Part shown: one piece after another, positions 1 through 9,853 of the stretch
Layout: the number at the start of each line of letters is the position of its first letter
Numbering within the stretch: the first letter of the stretch is position 1
Source of the DNA: Trichoplusia ni
Lineage: Eukaryota; Arthropoda; Insecta; Lepidoptera; Noctuidae
Reading direction: 5' to 3'
DNA: 64,000 bases
NCBI RefSeq assembly: GCF_003590095.1
Contig: NC_039482.1
Coordinates: 16,385,657 to 16,449,656 of the forward strand
The notes under the pieces: model-generated
Seen by the model: only the letters and a program-made list of their open reading frames with translations
Databases searched by the model: none
Told to the model about the DNA's origin: nothing
Translations under genes and position numbers: made by a program

Positions 1-456
1 GGCCCACTCCTCCAAAAGTTCCCCGCGCCGGTCGGTTGCCGGTTCCCCCCACGCCGTGCTCTTAGCGTTGAGGTCACCGAGCAAGATGACCGGGCGAGGC
101 GACAGCGTCCGAACAAGGGCCTCGAGCTCGGCCAAAAACGACTCGAACTCAGCCAGACCCCTGTTCGGCGAGAAGTAGGCCCCCACGACTGCGTACGGCC
201 CCCAAACAACGACGACATATCCCGAACCCCTGCGGATGGTGTGCAGGGGCCGGGAGTCCGCGCCCAAGGCGCTTATGATGGCGACGGAGCCGTCGAGGTC
301 CCCCGCCCAATTGGGGCGAGAGGCAACATAATATGGCTCCGCCGCCACTGCGATATCGATGCCCCACTGCGCCAGCGACTGGAGAAACAGATCCTGTGCG
401 CCGGCGCAGTGGTTCAGGTTTCCCTGGAGGAGGAAGTGTGGACGGACGTTATCCAT
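1..456 (-). CDS. Non-LTR retrotransposon ORF2, N-terminal endonuclease part (runs off the left edge)
   Basis: Seen: translating the minus strand from the ATG at 456 gives 152 codons open to the window edge, beginning MDNVRPHFLLQGNLNHC. They include the segments VILLGDLNAKS and TAWGEPATDRRG, a signature of APE-like endonucleases of R1-clade elements (D and N in GDLN are catalytic-site residues in this family). The ATG overlaps the ORF1 stop as TAATG, so ORF2 is in a different frame and its start is fixed by the overlap. Known: in telomere-targeted SART1 of Bombyx the same overlap supports translation of ORF2 by stop/restart, and the endonuclease nicks TTAGG repeats. The reverse transcriptase and C-terminal zinc knuckle would lie left of the window. 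No frameshift is visible in the part present. Confidence 0.85.
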   Translation of the reverse strand, partial: MDNVRPHFLLQGNLNHCAGAQDLFLQSLAQWGIDIAVAAEPYYVASRPNWAGDLDGSVAIISALGADSRPLHTIRRGSGYVVVVWGPYAVVGAYFSPNRGLAEFESFLAELEALVRTLSPRPVILLGDLNAKSTAWGEPATDRRGELLEEWA

Positions 457-2705
457 TACTGGTCGTCCATCCGTTCCTCCTCACAGGGTTGCGCCCGTGA
501 TGTTGTTGTGGCCGCATTGGGCACTTTCCCCAATGCGGCCATTTGCTTCTTAATTAGTGCCGGGGGAGCACATCCCCGGCTGCCCATCTGGTGGGCGGCA
601 CCGCGACCGAGCTCGGCGCATATCGCGCACCTGGCCGGCTCTTTGCACACCGCTGCCTTGTGCCCGGGCATCGCGCAGCGGTAACATAACCCGCTGCGGT
701 CCGCAGGGCACATGCACACCGGCCTTGTGTGGCCGAGTGCTAGGCAGCGGTAGCACTTTAGTGGTCGTGCCTCCAGCTGCACGACCGTCGCCGAGCTCCA
801 TCCCACCAGGAACTTCTGTGTCCTGGTGGTTACGAGCCGCGGTACCGCCTCCAGTGGGCATTTCAGCACCGCACTGAATTTCTGACCGGGGCTAGGCCTC
901 AGGTCTCCCACTTTGAAACGATCAGGCGCGCACTGACTTTGACGCGCGGCGACGTCGAGGATCTCCTCTCTGGTGACGGAGTCATCCAGGTTTGACACCC
1001 GGAGCTCCGCACACCTGACGGGTCTGGTGACCCGGACGTCACCGCCGTAGATGGCCTCTAGTTTTTTGGCCATCTCGTCAGCCGCCTCCTGACCGACATT
1101 CTTCGGGAGCTGAAGCACCCGAGCCCCGGTCTGCGCCTTCCTTATGCGGATGGGGTCCACCGCCATGTCGACCCCCATTGCATTAAGGTCGACCCCAGCC
1201 CTCGCCTTGGTTAGCACCGTGGCGTAGGTGAGGCCTTCCTTTTCCGCCTCTGGCGTTATGGTTAACACCACAGCGGCAGTGCGGGCAAGGCGTCTCTGTC
1301 GCTGCGCCCGCTTGCGACGCTGCCTTCCCGAGACGGCCTTCGGTCCCCCCTTCTTCTTTTGAGGAGGGGCTCTCGCCCTCCTCTCGGGCTGTGCCTTGGG
1401 GCGCTCCGGCGCCTTCGGCTTCGGCCCTTTCTTCTTCTTCGAGACTGTGGTCCACCCGTCGACCACAGTCTCTGAAGTGCTCGCAACCGGCGCCTCTTCC
1501 GGCGCCGGTACCAGAGCTGGCGCCGGTTGCGCGACCGTCTTAGCCTTCCCCTTCGCCGTTTTTGGATCCGGCGTTGGGGTCGGCTTTGGCGCCAGTCTCG
1601 GCGCCGGTTTCGGCACCGGTGTCGGCGCCGACCTTGGTGCTGTCTTCGGCGCCGGCTTTGGGGCCGGGGCCGCCCTCAGCACCTGGCTGTAGGCGGGCTT
1701 GGGACCACGGCCCGACGCCTCCGCCTCTGCGCGTCTCCTATCCGCCGCTAGAGGCGGACGTAGGATCGGCTCTGGCGGGAGTCTGTTGTTGATTCCCGCC
1801 AGTTTGGCGTCCATCATGGTCCCTACGGACACCATGATGGCACGCTGCATCGCCTCAAAGTCGAGGGCTGCCGGGGCTGTCTGCCTCTGGACCGACTTCA
1901 TTTGGTCCCGCAGCTCTTCGACTTCCTTACTGAGGCGAGCGTTCTCCGCCATCAGTTTCTGTGCGGTGGGACCTGTCAGGGCGCGAACTCCGCCCTGAAT
2001 CTCCTCCACCGCATCCTTCAGCCGCTTTATCAGGCAGCCCTTTATATTCTTGGAGGTGCGCGCCACCTCCAAGATCGCCATCAGGCTGCCCTCAATTTTG
2101 GCCTTGGCAGATGAGGGGTCGAGCGGCTGCAGTCCGGAACTCATCAGGTCCCGGACCGCCGCCCTGGCATCCCTCCTCTGCCGTTCCTCCTCCGCCTTGT
2201 CTTCGAGCGTATCGGACGACTGCGCCGACTCCGCGGCGAGCCTCCGATACGCCTCTCGTTGCCTGTGCAGGCCGACATATCGCCCGTGGGTGACGTTACC
2301 GCGGGACCGTGTTGACGAGGCAATGGACGCCTCGCTCTCACAGTCTGAAGCGGCGTACGCCCCCACAGACATTCTGTCCTCCGAAGCATCCCGCCTGGGA
2401 CGCTTTCGGTCGGACCTGCCCGCGGAGCTGTCGCGTGAGTTACACGACGGCTCCTTCTCCTTCTCCTGGTGCGAGGCGATGCGCTCAAGCACCACCTGAG
2501 GCGACCTCGCCACCAAATCGTCAGCAAGACTCTGTCGTACCGTCGACCGAGTCTTTCTCCCTTCTTCGACCTCCTTAACGTTCTTCGGATTTTTAAATGT
2601 AGATTCCATTGGATTCCCACGAGTATGGGGGATTGGGTCGTCGTCCCCGGCCAGTGCCCCCTGTAGCCGGGGAAGGTCTAAGAGTAACCCTCCGAGGTGC
2701 GACAT
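456..2705 (-). CDS. Non-LTR retrotransposon ORF1, Gag-like nucleic-acid-binding protein
   Basis: Uninterrupted 749-codon ORF. Three CCHC/CCHC-like zinc knuckles lie near residues 650-715 (CYRCLALGHTRPVC, then CYRCAMPGHKAAVC, then CAICAELG with downstream H and C), the hallmark of R1/TRAS/SART Gag proteins. A short coiled-coil stretch sits near residues 250-275 (LSKEVEELRDQMKS), and residues about 330-470 are rich in Pro, Ala and Lys. Known role: binds element RNA, forms the RNP and directs it to telomeres in SART/TRAS elements. The first Met (2705) is used here; an internal Met near residue 33 (MESTFKN, about 2609) is an equally possible start. The ORF ends TAA at 458-456, overlapping the ORF2 ATG. 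The full-length open frame suggests a recent, possibly active copy. Other ORFs in this stretch are antisense or frame shadows. Confidence 0.88.
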   Translation of the reverse strand: MSHLGGLLLDLPRLQGALAGDDDPIPHTRGNPMESTFKNPKNVKEVEEGRKTRSTVRQSLADDLVARSPQVVLERIASHQEKEKEPSCNSRDSSAGRSDRKRPRRDASEDRMSVGAYAASDCESEASIASSTRSRGNVTHGRYVGLHRQREAYRRLAAESAQSSDTLEDKAEEERQRRDARAAVRDLMSSGLQPLDPSSAKAKIEGSLMAILEVARTSKNIKGCLIKRLKDAVEEIQGGVRALTGPTAQKLMAENARLSKEVEELRDQMKSVQRQTAPAALDFEAMQRAIMVSVGTMMDAKLAGINNRLPPEPILRPPLAADRRRAEAEASGRGPKPAYSQVLRAAPAPKPAPKTAPRSAPTPVPKPAPRLAPKPTPTPDPKTAKGKAKTVAQPAPALVPAPEEAPVASTSETVVDGWTTVSKKKKGPKPKAPERPKAQPERRARAPPQKKKGGPKAVSGRQRRKRAQRQRRLARTAAVVLTITPEAEKEGLTYATVLTKARAGVDLNAMGVDMAVDPIRIRKAQTGARVLQLPKNVGQEAADEMAKKLEAIYGGDVRVTRPVRCAELRVSNLDDSVTREEILDVAARQSQCAPDRFKVGDLRPSPGQKFSAVLKCPLEAVPRLVTTRTQKFLVGWSSATVVQLEARPLKCYRCLALGHTRPVCMCPADRSGLCYRCAMPGHKAAVCKEPARCAICAELGRGAAHQMGSRGCAPPALIKKQMAALGKVPNAATTTSRAQPCEEERMDDQ

Positions 2706-3541
2706 GTGCCCCGTCGGGGGTCAACGCTAGGGACTGGTTTCCCACCAGCCATTCATCCCCTCGCCGCGTTGTCCAATAGCTTGGGATTGGGGGTTTTTTA
2801 TAGAGGTTTTCCGTCCTCGCGGTCCAACCGGTTAAGGTAAGACCCCCGTTCCTGCGTAAGTCCACCCCTGACCTCGCTGCAGGTTTACGGTCTGGCCGAC
2901 GGTGGTCTTCACAAGACCGCGTCCGGAGGCAGTGTAAGTGCACACCGGACCCGTCGCCCATCTCCGACTCCCCGCCCGTCGCCGCTACCCGGAATAAGCC
3001 CAGGACGCCGACGGGCTGCGACATCCAGCAAGCTGTGAACACTCACTGGACTCGCCCTACACCGCGCCCGCTGCCGCTACTCGGAGTACGTCCGAGACGC
3101 CAGCGAACGCCCACCACGCGAAGGCCGGGACAAAACCGACCCCCGCCAGTCTCTCCCACAGGCTGTGGGAAGACTTCCCCGCCCGCCGCCGCTACCCGGA
3201 ATGAGTCCAGGACGCCGGCGGGCTGCGGAGTCCAGCAAGCAGTTGACACTCACTGGACCCGCCCTCCTTCCGAACTTCGGCCAACAAACAATGGCCGAAG
3301 TCGTCCCGCTCCAGCTCTTCAAACCACTCCTCGCTTGAGGAGGGTGAGAGCGAGCGTGTCCGGCCAGCAGTTGACACTGGCCGGACTGGCAGAAATTCGC
3401 CACGCACAACAATTGCCCCAACTCGCGAGACGATTATTGTGCGTACCCAGGGTGCACCGGCCCAACGACTGCTCTTCCCCCCGGACGTATCCGTAAGGGA
3501 CCAGCAGCCGCCAGGCACACGAGGAGGTTTTCTGCCCTGCA
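2706..3541 (-). promoter_or_regulatory. 5' UTR/internal promoter region of the full-length telomeric retroelement
   Basis: Stretch between the telomeric repeat at 3546-3570 and the ORF1 start, GC-rich and without a long sense ORF. An imperfect direct repeat of about 78 bp lies at 2980-3057 and 3187-3264 (period about 207 bp), both copies starting CGCCGCTACCCGGAAT and ending near ACTCACTGGAC. A third, shorter echo (CAGTTGACACTGGCCGG) lies near 3367. Repeated 5' UTR modules are common in non-LTR elements and often carry the promoter; that role here is inference. Confidence 0.6.
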
Positions 3542-3545
3542 CCCC

Positions 3546-3574
3546 AACCTAACCTAACCTAACCTAACCTTACC
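3546..3574. repeat. Telomeric repeat (AACCT)5 plus a degenerate unit
   Basis: Five perfect AACCT units at 3546-3570 followed by TACC: the complement of TTAGG, the arthropod telomeric repeat. It sits between the poly(A) tail (poly-T here) of one retroelement and the 5' end of the next, as expected for insertions into telomeric arrays. The TTAGG strand runs right to left, so a native chromosome end would be on the left. Confidence 0.9.
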
Positions 3575-4245
3575 TTTTTTTTTTTTTTTTTTTTTTTCGG
3601 GGGGAAATCCTCATGGACTTCCTCCGCCAGGGGAGAGGCGGAGGGGTGTGCCGGACTCTTACCGGCTAAAACCCCCCGGTGTGTCTCCTCGCACGTGGGC
3701 ACGCGGGGCCGCGGGAGTCCAAATTCCTCCGCAGCCCCGCACTAGTGCTGGCCCGGTCAGTCCGGGCCTCGCCTCGTGCACGGGGTAGTGAGGTGTTTGC
3801 CTACCCCGTGCACCGCCTCAGAGGCGCGCGCCGACACTCGCTCGCGCCTCCGCCTCGGGTCCATGGAATAGGGGGCGGGGGGCTTCCCCGAGTCCCGCGC
3901 CCCTGAACCCATTCATGGGGGCTGGAAGAGGGCGTTGTCCGCCCTCCTCCTACGCCCGGTGCGCTTTCTGCGGCCGGGGAAGGGAGTCGAGATCTCCCTC
4001 TCCCGCTCCACAGCTTCCTTCTGCGACATCACGTCCTCGCAGAAGGACACCACCGCGTCCCACGACTCTGCGCTACCGACCATCTTCCGCACTACGGCCG
4101 GCAGCGACAGATCGCCTCCTACTTCGTTTGTGAGGACACGGCGCTGCTCCTCCCAAGCCGCACACTCGGCGAGAGTGTGTTGCGCCGTGTCCTCCCCGCA
4201 ATGGACGCAGTGGTGGCACCGAGCGTCCGGCTCCCTGTTTATGCG
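3575..4245 (-). mobile_element. 5'-truncated second copy of a telomere-targeted non-LTR element (ORF2 C-terminus, 3' UTR, poly-A)
   Basis: Minus-strand order is TTAGG repeat, ORF2 C-terminal fragment (4245-3913), 3' UTR (3912-3598), poly(A) seen as a 23-base T run at 3575-3597, then TTAGG repeats. The abrupt start inside ORF2 against telomeric repeat is classic 5' truncation during target-primed reverse transcription. It has the same orientation as the full-length element to its left. Confidence 0.87.
3913..4245 (-). pseudogene. ORF2 C-terminal fragment with CCHC zinc knuckle
   Basis: 110 codons plus TGA, open throughout, starting directly at the truncation point (RINREPDARCHHC). It contains CHHCVHCGEDTAQHTLAEC, the CCHC motif that lies C-terminal to the reverse transcriptase in R1/TRAS/SART ORF2, then a basic tail ending DNALFQPP. 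The catalytic RT and endonuclease are missing, so the copy is dead. Whether it belongs to exactly the same family as the copy at 1-3541 cannot be tested, since the two share no ORF segment in the window. Confidence 0.85.
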
Positions 4246-4370
4246 AACCTAACCTTACCTAACCTAACCTAGCGTGACCTAACCTAGCGTGACCTAACCT
4301 AGCGTGACCTAACCTAGCGTGACCTAACCTAGCGTGACCTAACCTAGCGTGACCTAATCTGGTGTGACCT
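4246..4370. repeat. Telomeric and telomere-variant minisatellite, 15-bp unit
   Basis: After a few CCTAA units (4248-4271) the sequence becomes about seven copies of the 15-mer CCTAACCTAGCGTGA, which parses as three telomere-like pentamers, CCTAA+CCTAG+CGTGA. The last copy is degenerate (CTAATCTGGTGTGAC). It forms the boundary between telomere-type DNA on the left and the satellite on the right. Confidence 0.85.
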
Positions 4371-7300
4371 AAGTCGACTTTTAGAGCTTCACTGAGCTAC
4401 GCAAGTTTACAATACCCTCGAGAAACGTAAATATTAAAACTCACGGATCACCTTGATATCGACTATTCTGAGCTATGCTATGCTAGAAACTACGGAAAAC
4501 GTTAAAACAACGCGATTTCCGCGATATCGACTTTTGGAGTTTCGCCGAGCTACGCCGACCTAAGTCGTACTACGAAACCCCCGAGAAACGAGGAATAACA
4601 AAACTCACGGATCACCGCGATATTGACTATTCCGAGCTATGCTATGCTAAAAACTACGGAAAACGTTAAAACAACGCGATTTCCGCGATATCGACTTTTG
4701 GAGTTTCGCCGAGCTACGCCGACCTAAGTCTTGCTACGCGTTTCGAGAAACGATAAAAAACAAAACTCACGGATCACCGCGGAATCGACTATTCCGATCT
4801 ATGCTATGCTAGAAACTACGGAAAACGTTAAAACAACGCGATTTCCGCGATATCGACTTTTGGAGTTTCGCCGAGCTACGCCGACCTAAGTCTTGCTACG
4901 AAACCCTCGAGAAACGAGAAATAACAAAACTCACGGATCACCGCGATATCGACTATTCCGAGCTATTCTATGCTAGAAACTACGGAAAACGTTAAAACAA
5001 CGCGATTTCCGCGATATCGACTTTTGGAGTTTCGCCGAGCTACGCCGACCTAAGTCTTGCTACGAAACCCTCGAGAAACGAGAAATAACAAAACTCACGG
5101 ATCACCGCGATATCGACTATTCCGAGCTATGCTATGGTAGAAACTACGGAAAACGTTAAAACAACTCGATTTCCGCGATATCGACTTTTGGAGTTTCGCC
5201 GAGCTACGCCGACCTAAGTCGTACTACGAAACCCCCGAGAAACGAGAAATAACAAAACTCACGGATCACCGCGATATCGACTATTCTGAGCTATGCTATG
5301 CTAGAAACTAAGGAAAACGTTAAACCAACGCGATTTCCGCGATATCGACTTTTGGAGTTTCGCCGAGCTACGCTGACCTAAGTCTTGCTACGAAACCCTC
5401 GAGAAACGAGAAATAACAAAACTCACGGATCACCGCGATATCGACTATTCCGAGCTATTCTATGCTAGAAACTACGGAAAACGTTACAACCACGCGATTT
5501 CCGAGATATCGACTTTTGGAGTTTCACCGAGCTACGCCGACCTAACTTTCCTACGCACCTCGAGAAACGAAAAATAACAAAACTCACGGATCACCTTGAT
5601 ATCGACTATTCTGAGCTATGCTATGCTAGAAACTACGGAAAACGTTAAAACAACGCGATTTCCGCGATATCGACTTTTGGAGTTTCGCCGAGCTACGCCG
5701 ACCTAAGTCGTACTACGAAACCCCCGAGAAACGAGGAATAACAAAACTCACGGATCACCGCGATATTGACTATTCCGAGCTATGCTATGCTAAAAACTAC
5801 GGAAAACGTTAAAACAACGCGATTTCCGCGATATCGACTTTTGGAGTTTCGCCGAGCTACGCCGACCTAAGTCTTGCTACGCGTTTCGAGAAACGATAAA
5901 AAACAAAACTCACGGATCACCGCGGAATCGACTATTCCGATCTATGCTATGCTAGAAACTACGGAAAACGTTAAAACAACGCGATTTCCGCGATATCGAC
6001 TTTTGGAGTTTCACCGAGCTACGCCGACCTAAGTCTTGCTACGAAACCCTCGAGAAACGAGGAATAACAAAACTCACGGATCACCGCGATATCGACTATT
6101 CCGAGCTATACTATGGTAGAAACTACGGAAAACGTTAAAACAACGCGATTTCCGCGATATCGACTTTTGGAGTTTCGCCGAGCTACGCCGACCTGAGTCG
6201 TACTACAAAACCCCCGAGAAACGAGAAATAACAAAACTCACGGATCACCGCGATATCGACTATTCTGAGCTATGCTATGCTAGAAACTACGGAAAACGTT
6301 AAAACAACGCGATTTCCGCGATATCGACTTTTGGAGTTTCGCCGAGCTACGCCGACCTAAGTCTTGCTACGCGTTTCGAGAAACGATAAAAAACAAAACT
6401 CACGGATCACCGCGGAATCGACTATTCCGATCTATGCTATGCTAGAAACTACGGAAAACGTTAAAACAACGCGATTTCCGCGATACCGCCTTTTGGAGTT
6501 TCACCGACTAAGTCGTGCTACGCGCCTCGAGAAACGAAAAATAACAAAACTCACGGATCACCTTGATATCGACTATTCTGAGCTATGCTATGCTAGAAAC
6601 TACGGAAAACGTTAAAACAACGCGATTTCCGCGATATCGACTTTTGGAGTTTCGCCGAGCTACGCCGACCTAAGTCTTGCTACGCGCCTCGAGAAACGAT
6701 AAAAAACAAAACTCACGGATCACCGCGGAATCGACTATTCCGATCTATGCTATGTTAGAAACTACGGAAAACGTTAAAACAACGCGATTTCCGCGATACC
6801 GCCTTTTGGAGTTTCACCGACTAAGTCGTGCTACGCGCCTCGAGAAACGAAAAATAACAAAACTCACGGATCACCTTGATATCGACTATTCTGAGCTATG
6901 CTATGTTAGCAACTACGGAAAACGTTAAAACAACGCGATTTCCGCGATATCGACTTTTGGAGTTTCGCCGAGCTACGCCGACCTTAGTCTTGCTACGCGC
7001 CTCGAAAAACGAGAAATAACAAAACTCACGGATCACCTTGATATCGACTATTCTGAGCTATGCTATGCTAGAAACTACGGAAAACGTTAAAACAACGCGA
7101 TTTCCGCGATATCGACTTTTGGACTTTCGCCGAGCTACGCCGACCAAAGTCTTGCTACGCGCCTCGAGAAATGAAAAATACTAAAACTCACGGATCACCT
7201 TGATATCGACTATTTTGAGCTATGCTATGCTAGAAATTACGGAAAACGTTAAAACAACGCGATTTCCGCGATATCGACTTTTGGAGTTTCGCCGCCCTAC

Positions 7301-8037
7301 GCCGACCTTAGTAGTGCTACGCACCTCGAGAAACGAAAAATAACAAAACTCATGGATCACCTTGATATCGACTATTTTGAGCTATGCTATGCTAGAAACT
7401 ACGGAAAACGTTAAAACAACGCGATTTCCACGATATCGACTTTTGGAGTTTCACCGAGCTACGCCGACCTTAGTCTTGCTACGCGCCTCGAAAAACAAAA
7501 AATAACGAAACTCACGGATCACCTTGATATCGACTATTTTGAGCTATGCTATGCTAGAAACTACGGAAAACGTTAAAACAACGCGATTTCCGCGATTTCG
7601 ACTTCTGGAGTTTCACCGAGCTACGCCGACCTTAGTAGTGCTACGCACCTCGAGATACGAAAAATAACAAAACTCACGGATCACCTTGATATGGACTATT
7701 CTGAGCTATGCTATGCTAGAAACTACGGAAAACGTTAAAACAACGCGATTTCCGGGATATCGACTTTTGGAGTTTCGCCGAGCTACGCCGACCTAAATCG
7801 TTCTACTTGCCTAGGGAAACGAAAAATAACAAAACTCACGGATCACCTTGATATCGACTATTCCGAGCTTTGCTATGCTAGAAACTACGGAAAACGTTAA
7901 AACATCGCGATTTCCGCGATATCGACTTTTGGAGTTTCACCGACTAAGTCGTGCTACGCGCCTCGAGAAACGAAAAATAACAAAACTCACGGATCACCTT
8001 GATATCGACTATTCCAAGCTATGCTATGCTAGAAACT
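4371..8037. repeat. Subtelomeric satellite array, 162-164 bp monomer, about 22 copies
   Basis: The landmark CTTTTGGAGTTTC recurs at 4531, 4695, 4857, 5021, 5185, 5349, 5513, 5674, 5838, 6000, 6164, 6328, then every 151-162 bp to 7926. Each monomer holds AACTCACGGATCACC, GAGCTATGCTATGCTAGAAA, ACGGAAAACGTTAAAACAAC and GAGCTACGCCGACCTAAGTC. Two sub-types exist: copies to about 6400 mostly read ATCACCGCGATATCG, copies from about 6900 read ATCACCTTGATATCG. Blocks repeat at higher order (about 1143 bp, seven monomers). Two units at 6490-6641 and 6803-6954 are 151 bp because of an 11-13 bp loss after GTTTCACCGA. Open frames of 60-83 codons here simply repeat with the monomer and are not genes. Confidence 0.95.
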
Positions 8038-9271
8038 AATACATTTTAAAAGTTCTCGGGAATACTATTAGTGTATGACAGTTATTATTACAAGTATAAT
8101 AAATACCCGTTAGATCATAATCGCAATATAATAATCTTGGTCGCTGCTCCAGCTCGTGGTGGTCGTGTGCCCGTGGTACTGTGTAATGTGCGTGCATTGG
8201 AAATCCGTTGTAATGGCTGCTTGTCCGGACCGTCGCCGTAGAGTTCAGTACGGAGTCCCGTAGAAGTTCTAAAATAGCCAATTGATTATTCAACAAACAT
8301 AGACTCATTTAAAAAATGATTCTAAAAGATCTCTGAAAAAGTGTGTCTTAAGCGGGAACTTAAACGTTTAGCGTTAAATGTAGTGTTTAATCGTGTATAT
8401 CTCCGGGCACGAAGCAACGGATCGTGTTTCCTTTAAGAAGCGACAAGGAATTGTGACAGGAACGGTCTTACTCTCTTAACGCAAATCTTCAATAGCCATG
8501 CCGCTATCTTCCCCGGCCATGGAGGTTGTTTTACCAATAATGAACTACTAATGTATCACCGATCTGTTTCTTTACTTTGCTCACGTTCCATAAGCAAAGT
8601 GAAGACGTGAGAGATACAAGAAAACATAATTGTGGTACTTAGAAGTAACGAGATGTTCTAGACATAGATATACAAATAATACAGATTCATTATTATTTTA
8701 TTATGTTTTTTTAAGAGTTTCTTTGACTGGTCTTATCATCAAGTCAGTTACCATATCATATCATATCAATTTAGACGATTTTTGGTAGTTTCACTCCCTC
8801 TCCAAATCAAAATGTTCGTAAATTACACTCAGATGTGAATATCTAACAAAATCAAGGTAGTTTAAAAAGGGACTAGTTGTAAGAAGCTACCTACTGTTGA
8901 ACACCACGTCTACGAACACGTTCGGCACTCACAGTTAATTTAACTAATTGCACAATTCATTATACCGACTGCCTATTGGAAGAATTATACTTCCTTACCT
9001 GGTGACTACCGCATACTGCCCCCGAACAAGCTTACATTTAGCTTAAGTTAACTACCCTCCTCCAGCTATCTTAAATTAATATTAATTGAGGGTAGTTAAG
9101 GAATGCCAGAATATTAATAAAATTTCCTTAATTTTAATATTATAGAATACACCTTAACGAAGGAAAACATAAACTGGAGTGCCACAATAGTATTCAAGTT
9201 ATGTAGATCATTGAAAACAATATTACAGTTCGGTTCTTCAACTTCAAAATACATTTTATTTAAATAGTTTT
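8038..9271. other. Intergenic, AT-rich; no gene recognised
   Basis: No long ORF and no recognised protein motif. It starts where the satellite stops mid-monomer (GAAACTAATACATTTT). A 12-bp inverted repeat, TTAACTACCCTC at 9048-9059 and its complement at 9088-9099, brackets a 28-bp AT-rich loop. A short TATCA tandem (about 8755-8767) is present. The right edge is the BEL element's target site. Confidence 0.6.
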
Positions 9272-9482
9272 TGTCTACGTAATTATAGGTCAACGGAATC
9301 ATAGCGCGATCAAAGGGAATATAAAACGTAAAAGTTTACACGATACCTCGATAGATGGCGTTGGCATCGATTTAGATCGCGCTATGGTTTCGTTACACGG
9401 GATATTATAAATGTCGGAGAATTAATTTTTTTGTTGTGAGCAGCAAGCACTGTGGTTTACTATATTATACGCGCTTAATATT
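9272..9482 (+). repeat. 5' LTR of the BEL/Pao element
   Basis: Begins TGTCTACGTAATTATAGG and ends GCGCTTAATATT. It matches 13336-13545 base for base except for one extra A in the left copy (GGTTTACTATA versus GGTTTCTATA). GGTGAACGAACGCG follows directly, where a primer-binding site is expected. Confidence 0.93.
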
Positions 9483-9853
9483 GGTGAACGAACGCGAAGG
9501 TGAACGCCGTAGCACAGAGGGCGCCACCGTATCAGTGTCAGTGAGTGTATGGTGAAAAAAAAACCGTGAGTACTTTCAAAAATAGTAATTTGGACTTGTA
9601 ATAGTTTTTAAGAAAAAGTGGTTGGGACGGGGAACCTATGCCCGATTTGGTATAGAAATTGAACTCAAAAAGACTTGTAAAATTTTCGGGAATTTAAGTT
9701 TGTGTTCGGATCAAGTGCGAGAAGAATATAACTACTTAGTGGACATTAAGTTTAGCGTATTAGTTTGTGTTATTTGTGCTGTAGTATTAGATTTATTGTT
9801 GTGTTTTTTGTCTTATTTGTGTTTGTTTCTACGTCTAATATTGTATTTATAAA

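Larger units (their letters stand above)
1..3541 (-). mobile_element. SART/TRAS-like telomere-targeted non-LTR retrotransposon, 5' part including complete 5' UTR and ORF1
   Basis: Combines the 5' UTR, Gag ORF1 and endonuclease ORF2 start. The 5' end abuts (AACCT)5 at 3546-3570, so on the element's sense strand it follows TTAGG repeats. The sense strand being the TTAGG strand, plus the UAAUG overlap, favours SART over TRAS as I recall the family orientations; the RT, needed for firm assignment, is outside the window. Confidence 0.85.

Noticed and set aside
1396..1792. Gly/Ala-rich plus-strand ORFs over ORF1 of the telomeric element
   Set aside because: Opposite-strand shadows of the Pro/Ala/Lys-rich Gag region.
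4260..4370. Regular short repeats as a possible CRISPR array
   Set aside because: Units of 15 bp are contiguous with no spacers and derive from telomeric pentamers; the genome is eukaryotic.
6364..6928. Two nearly identical 83-codon ORFs
   Set aside because: They lie in the satellite, 313 bp apart, and mirror its monomer structure; no start context or family motif supports a gene.
9622..9852. 76-codon ORF with a hydrophobic tail just before the BEL polyprotein
   Set aside because: Lies in the element's leader, ends two bases before the polyprotein ATG, and has no family resemblance; the hydrophobicity follows from T-rich sequence.
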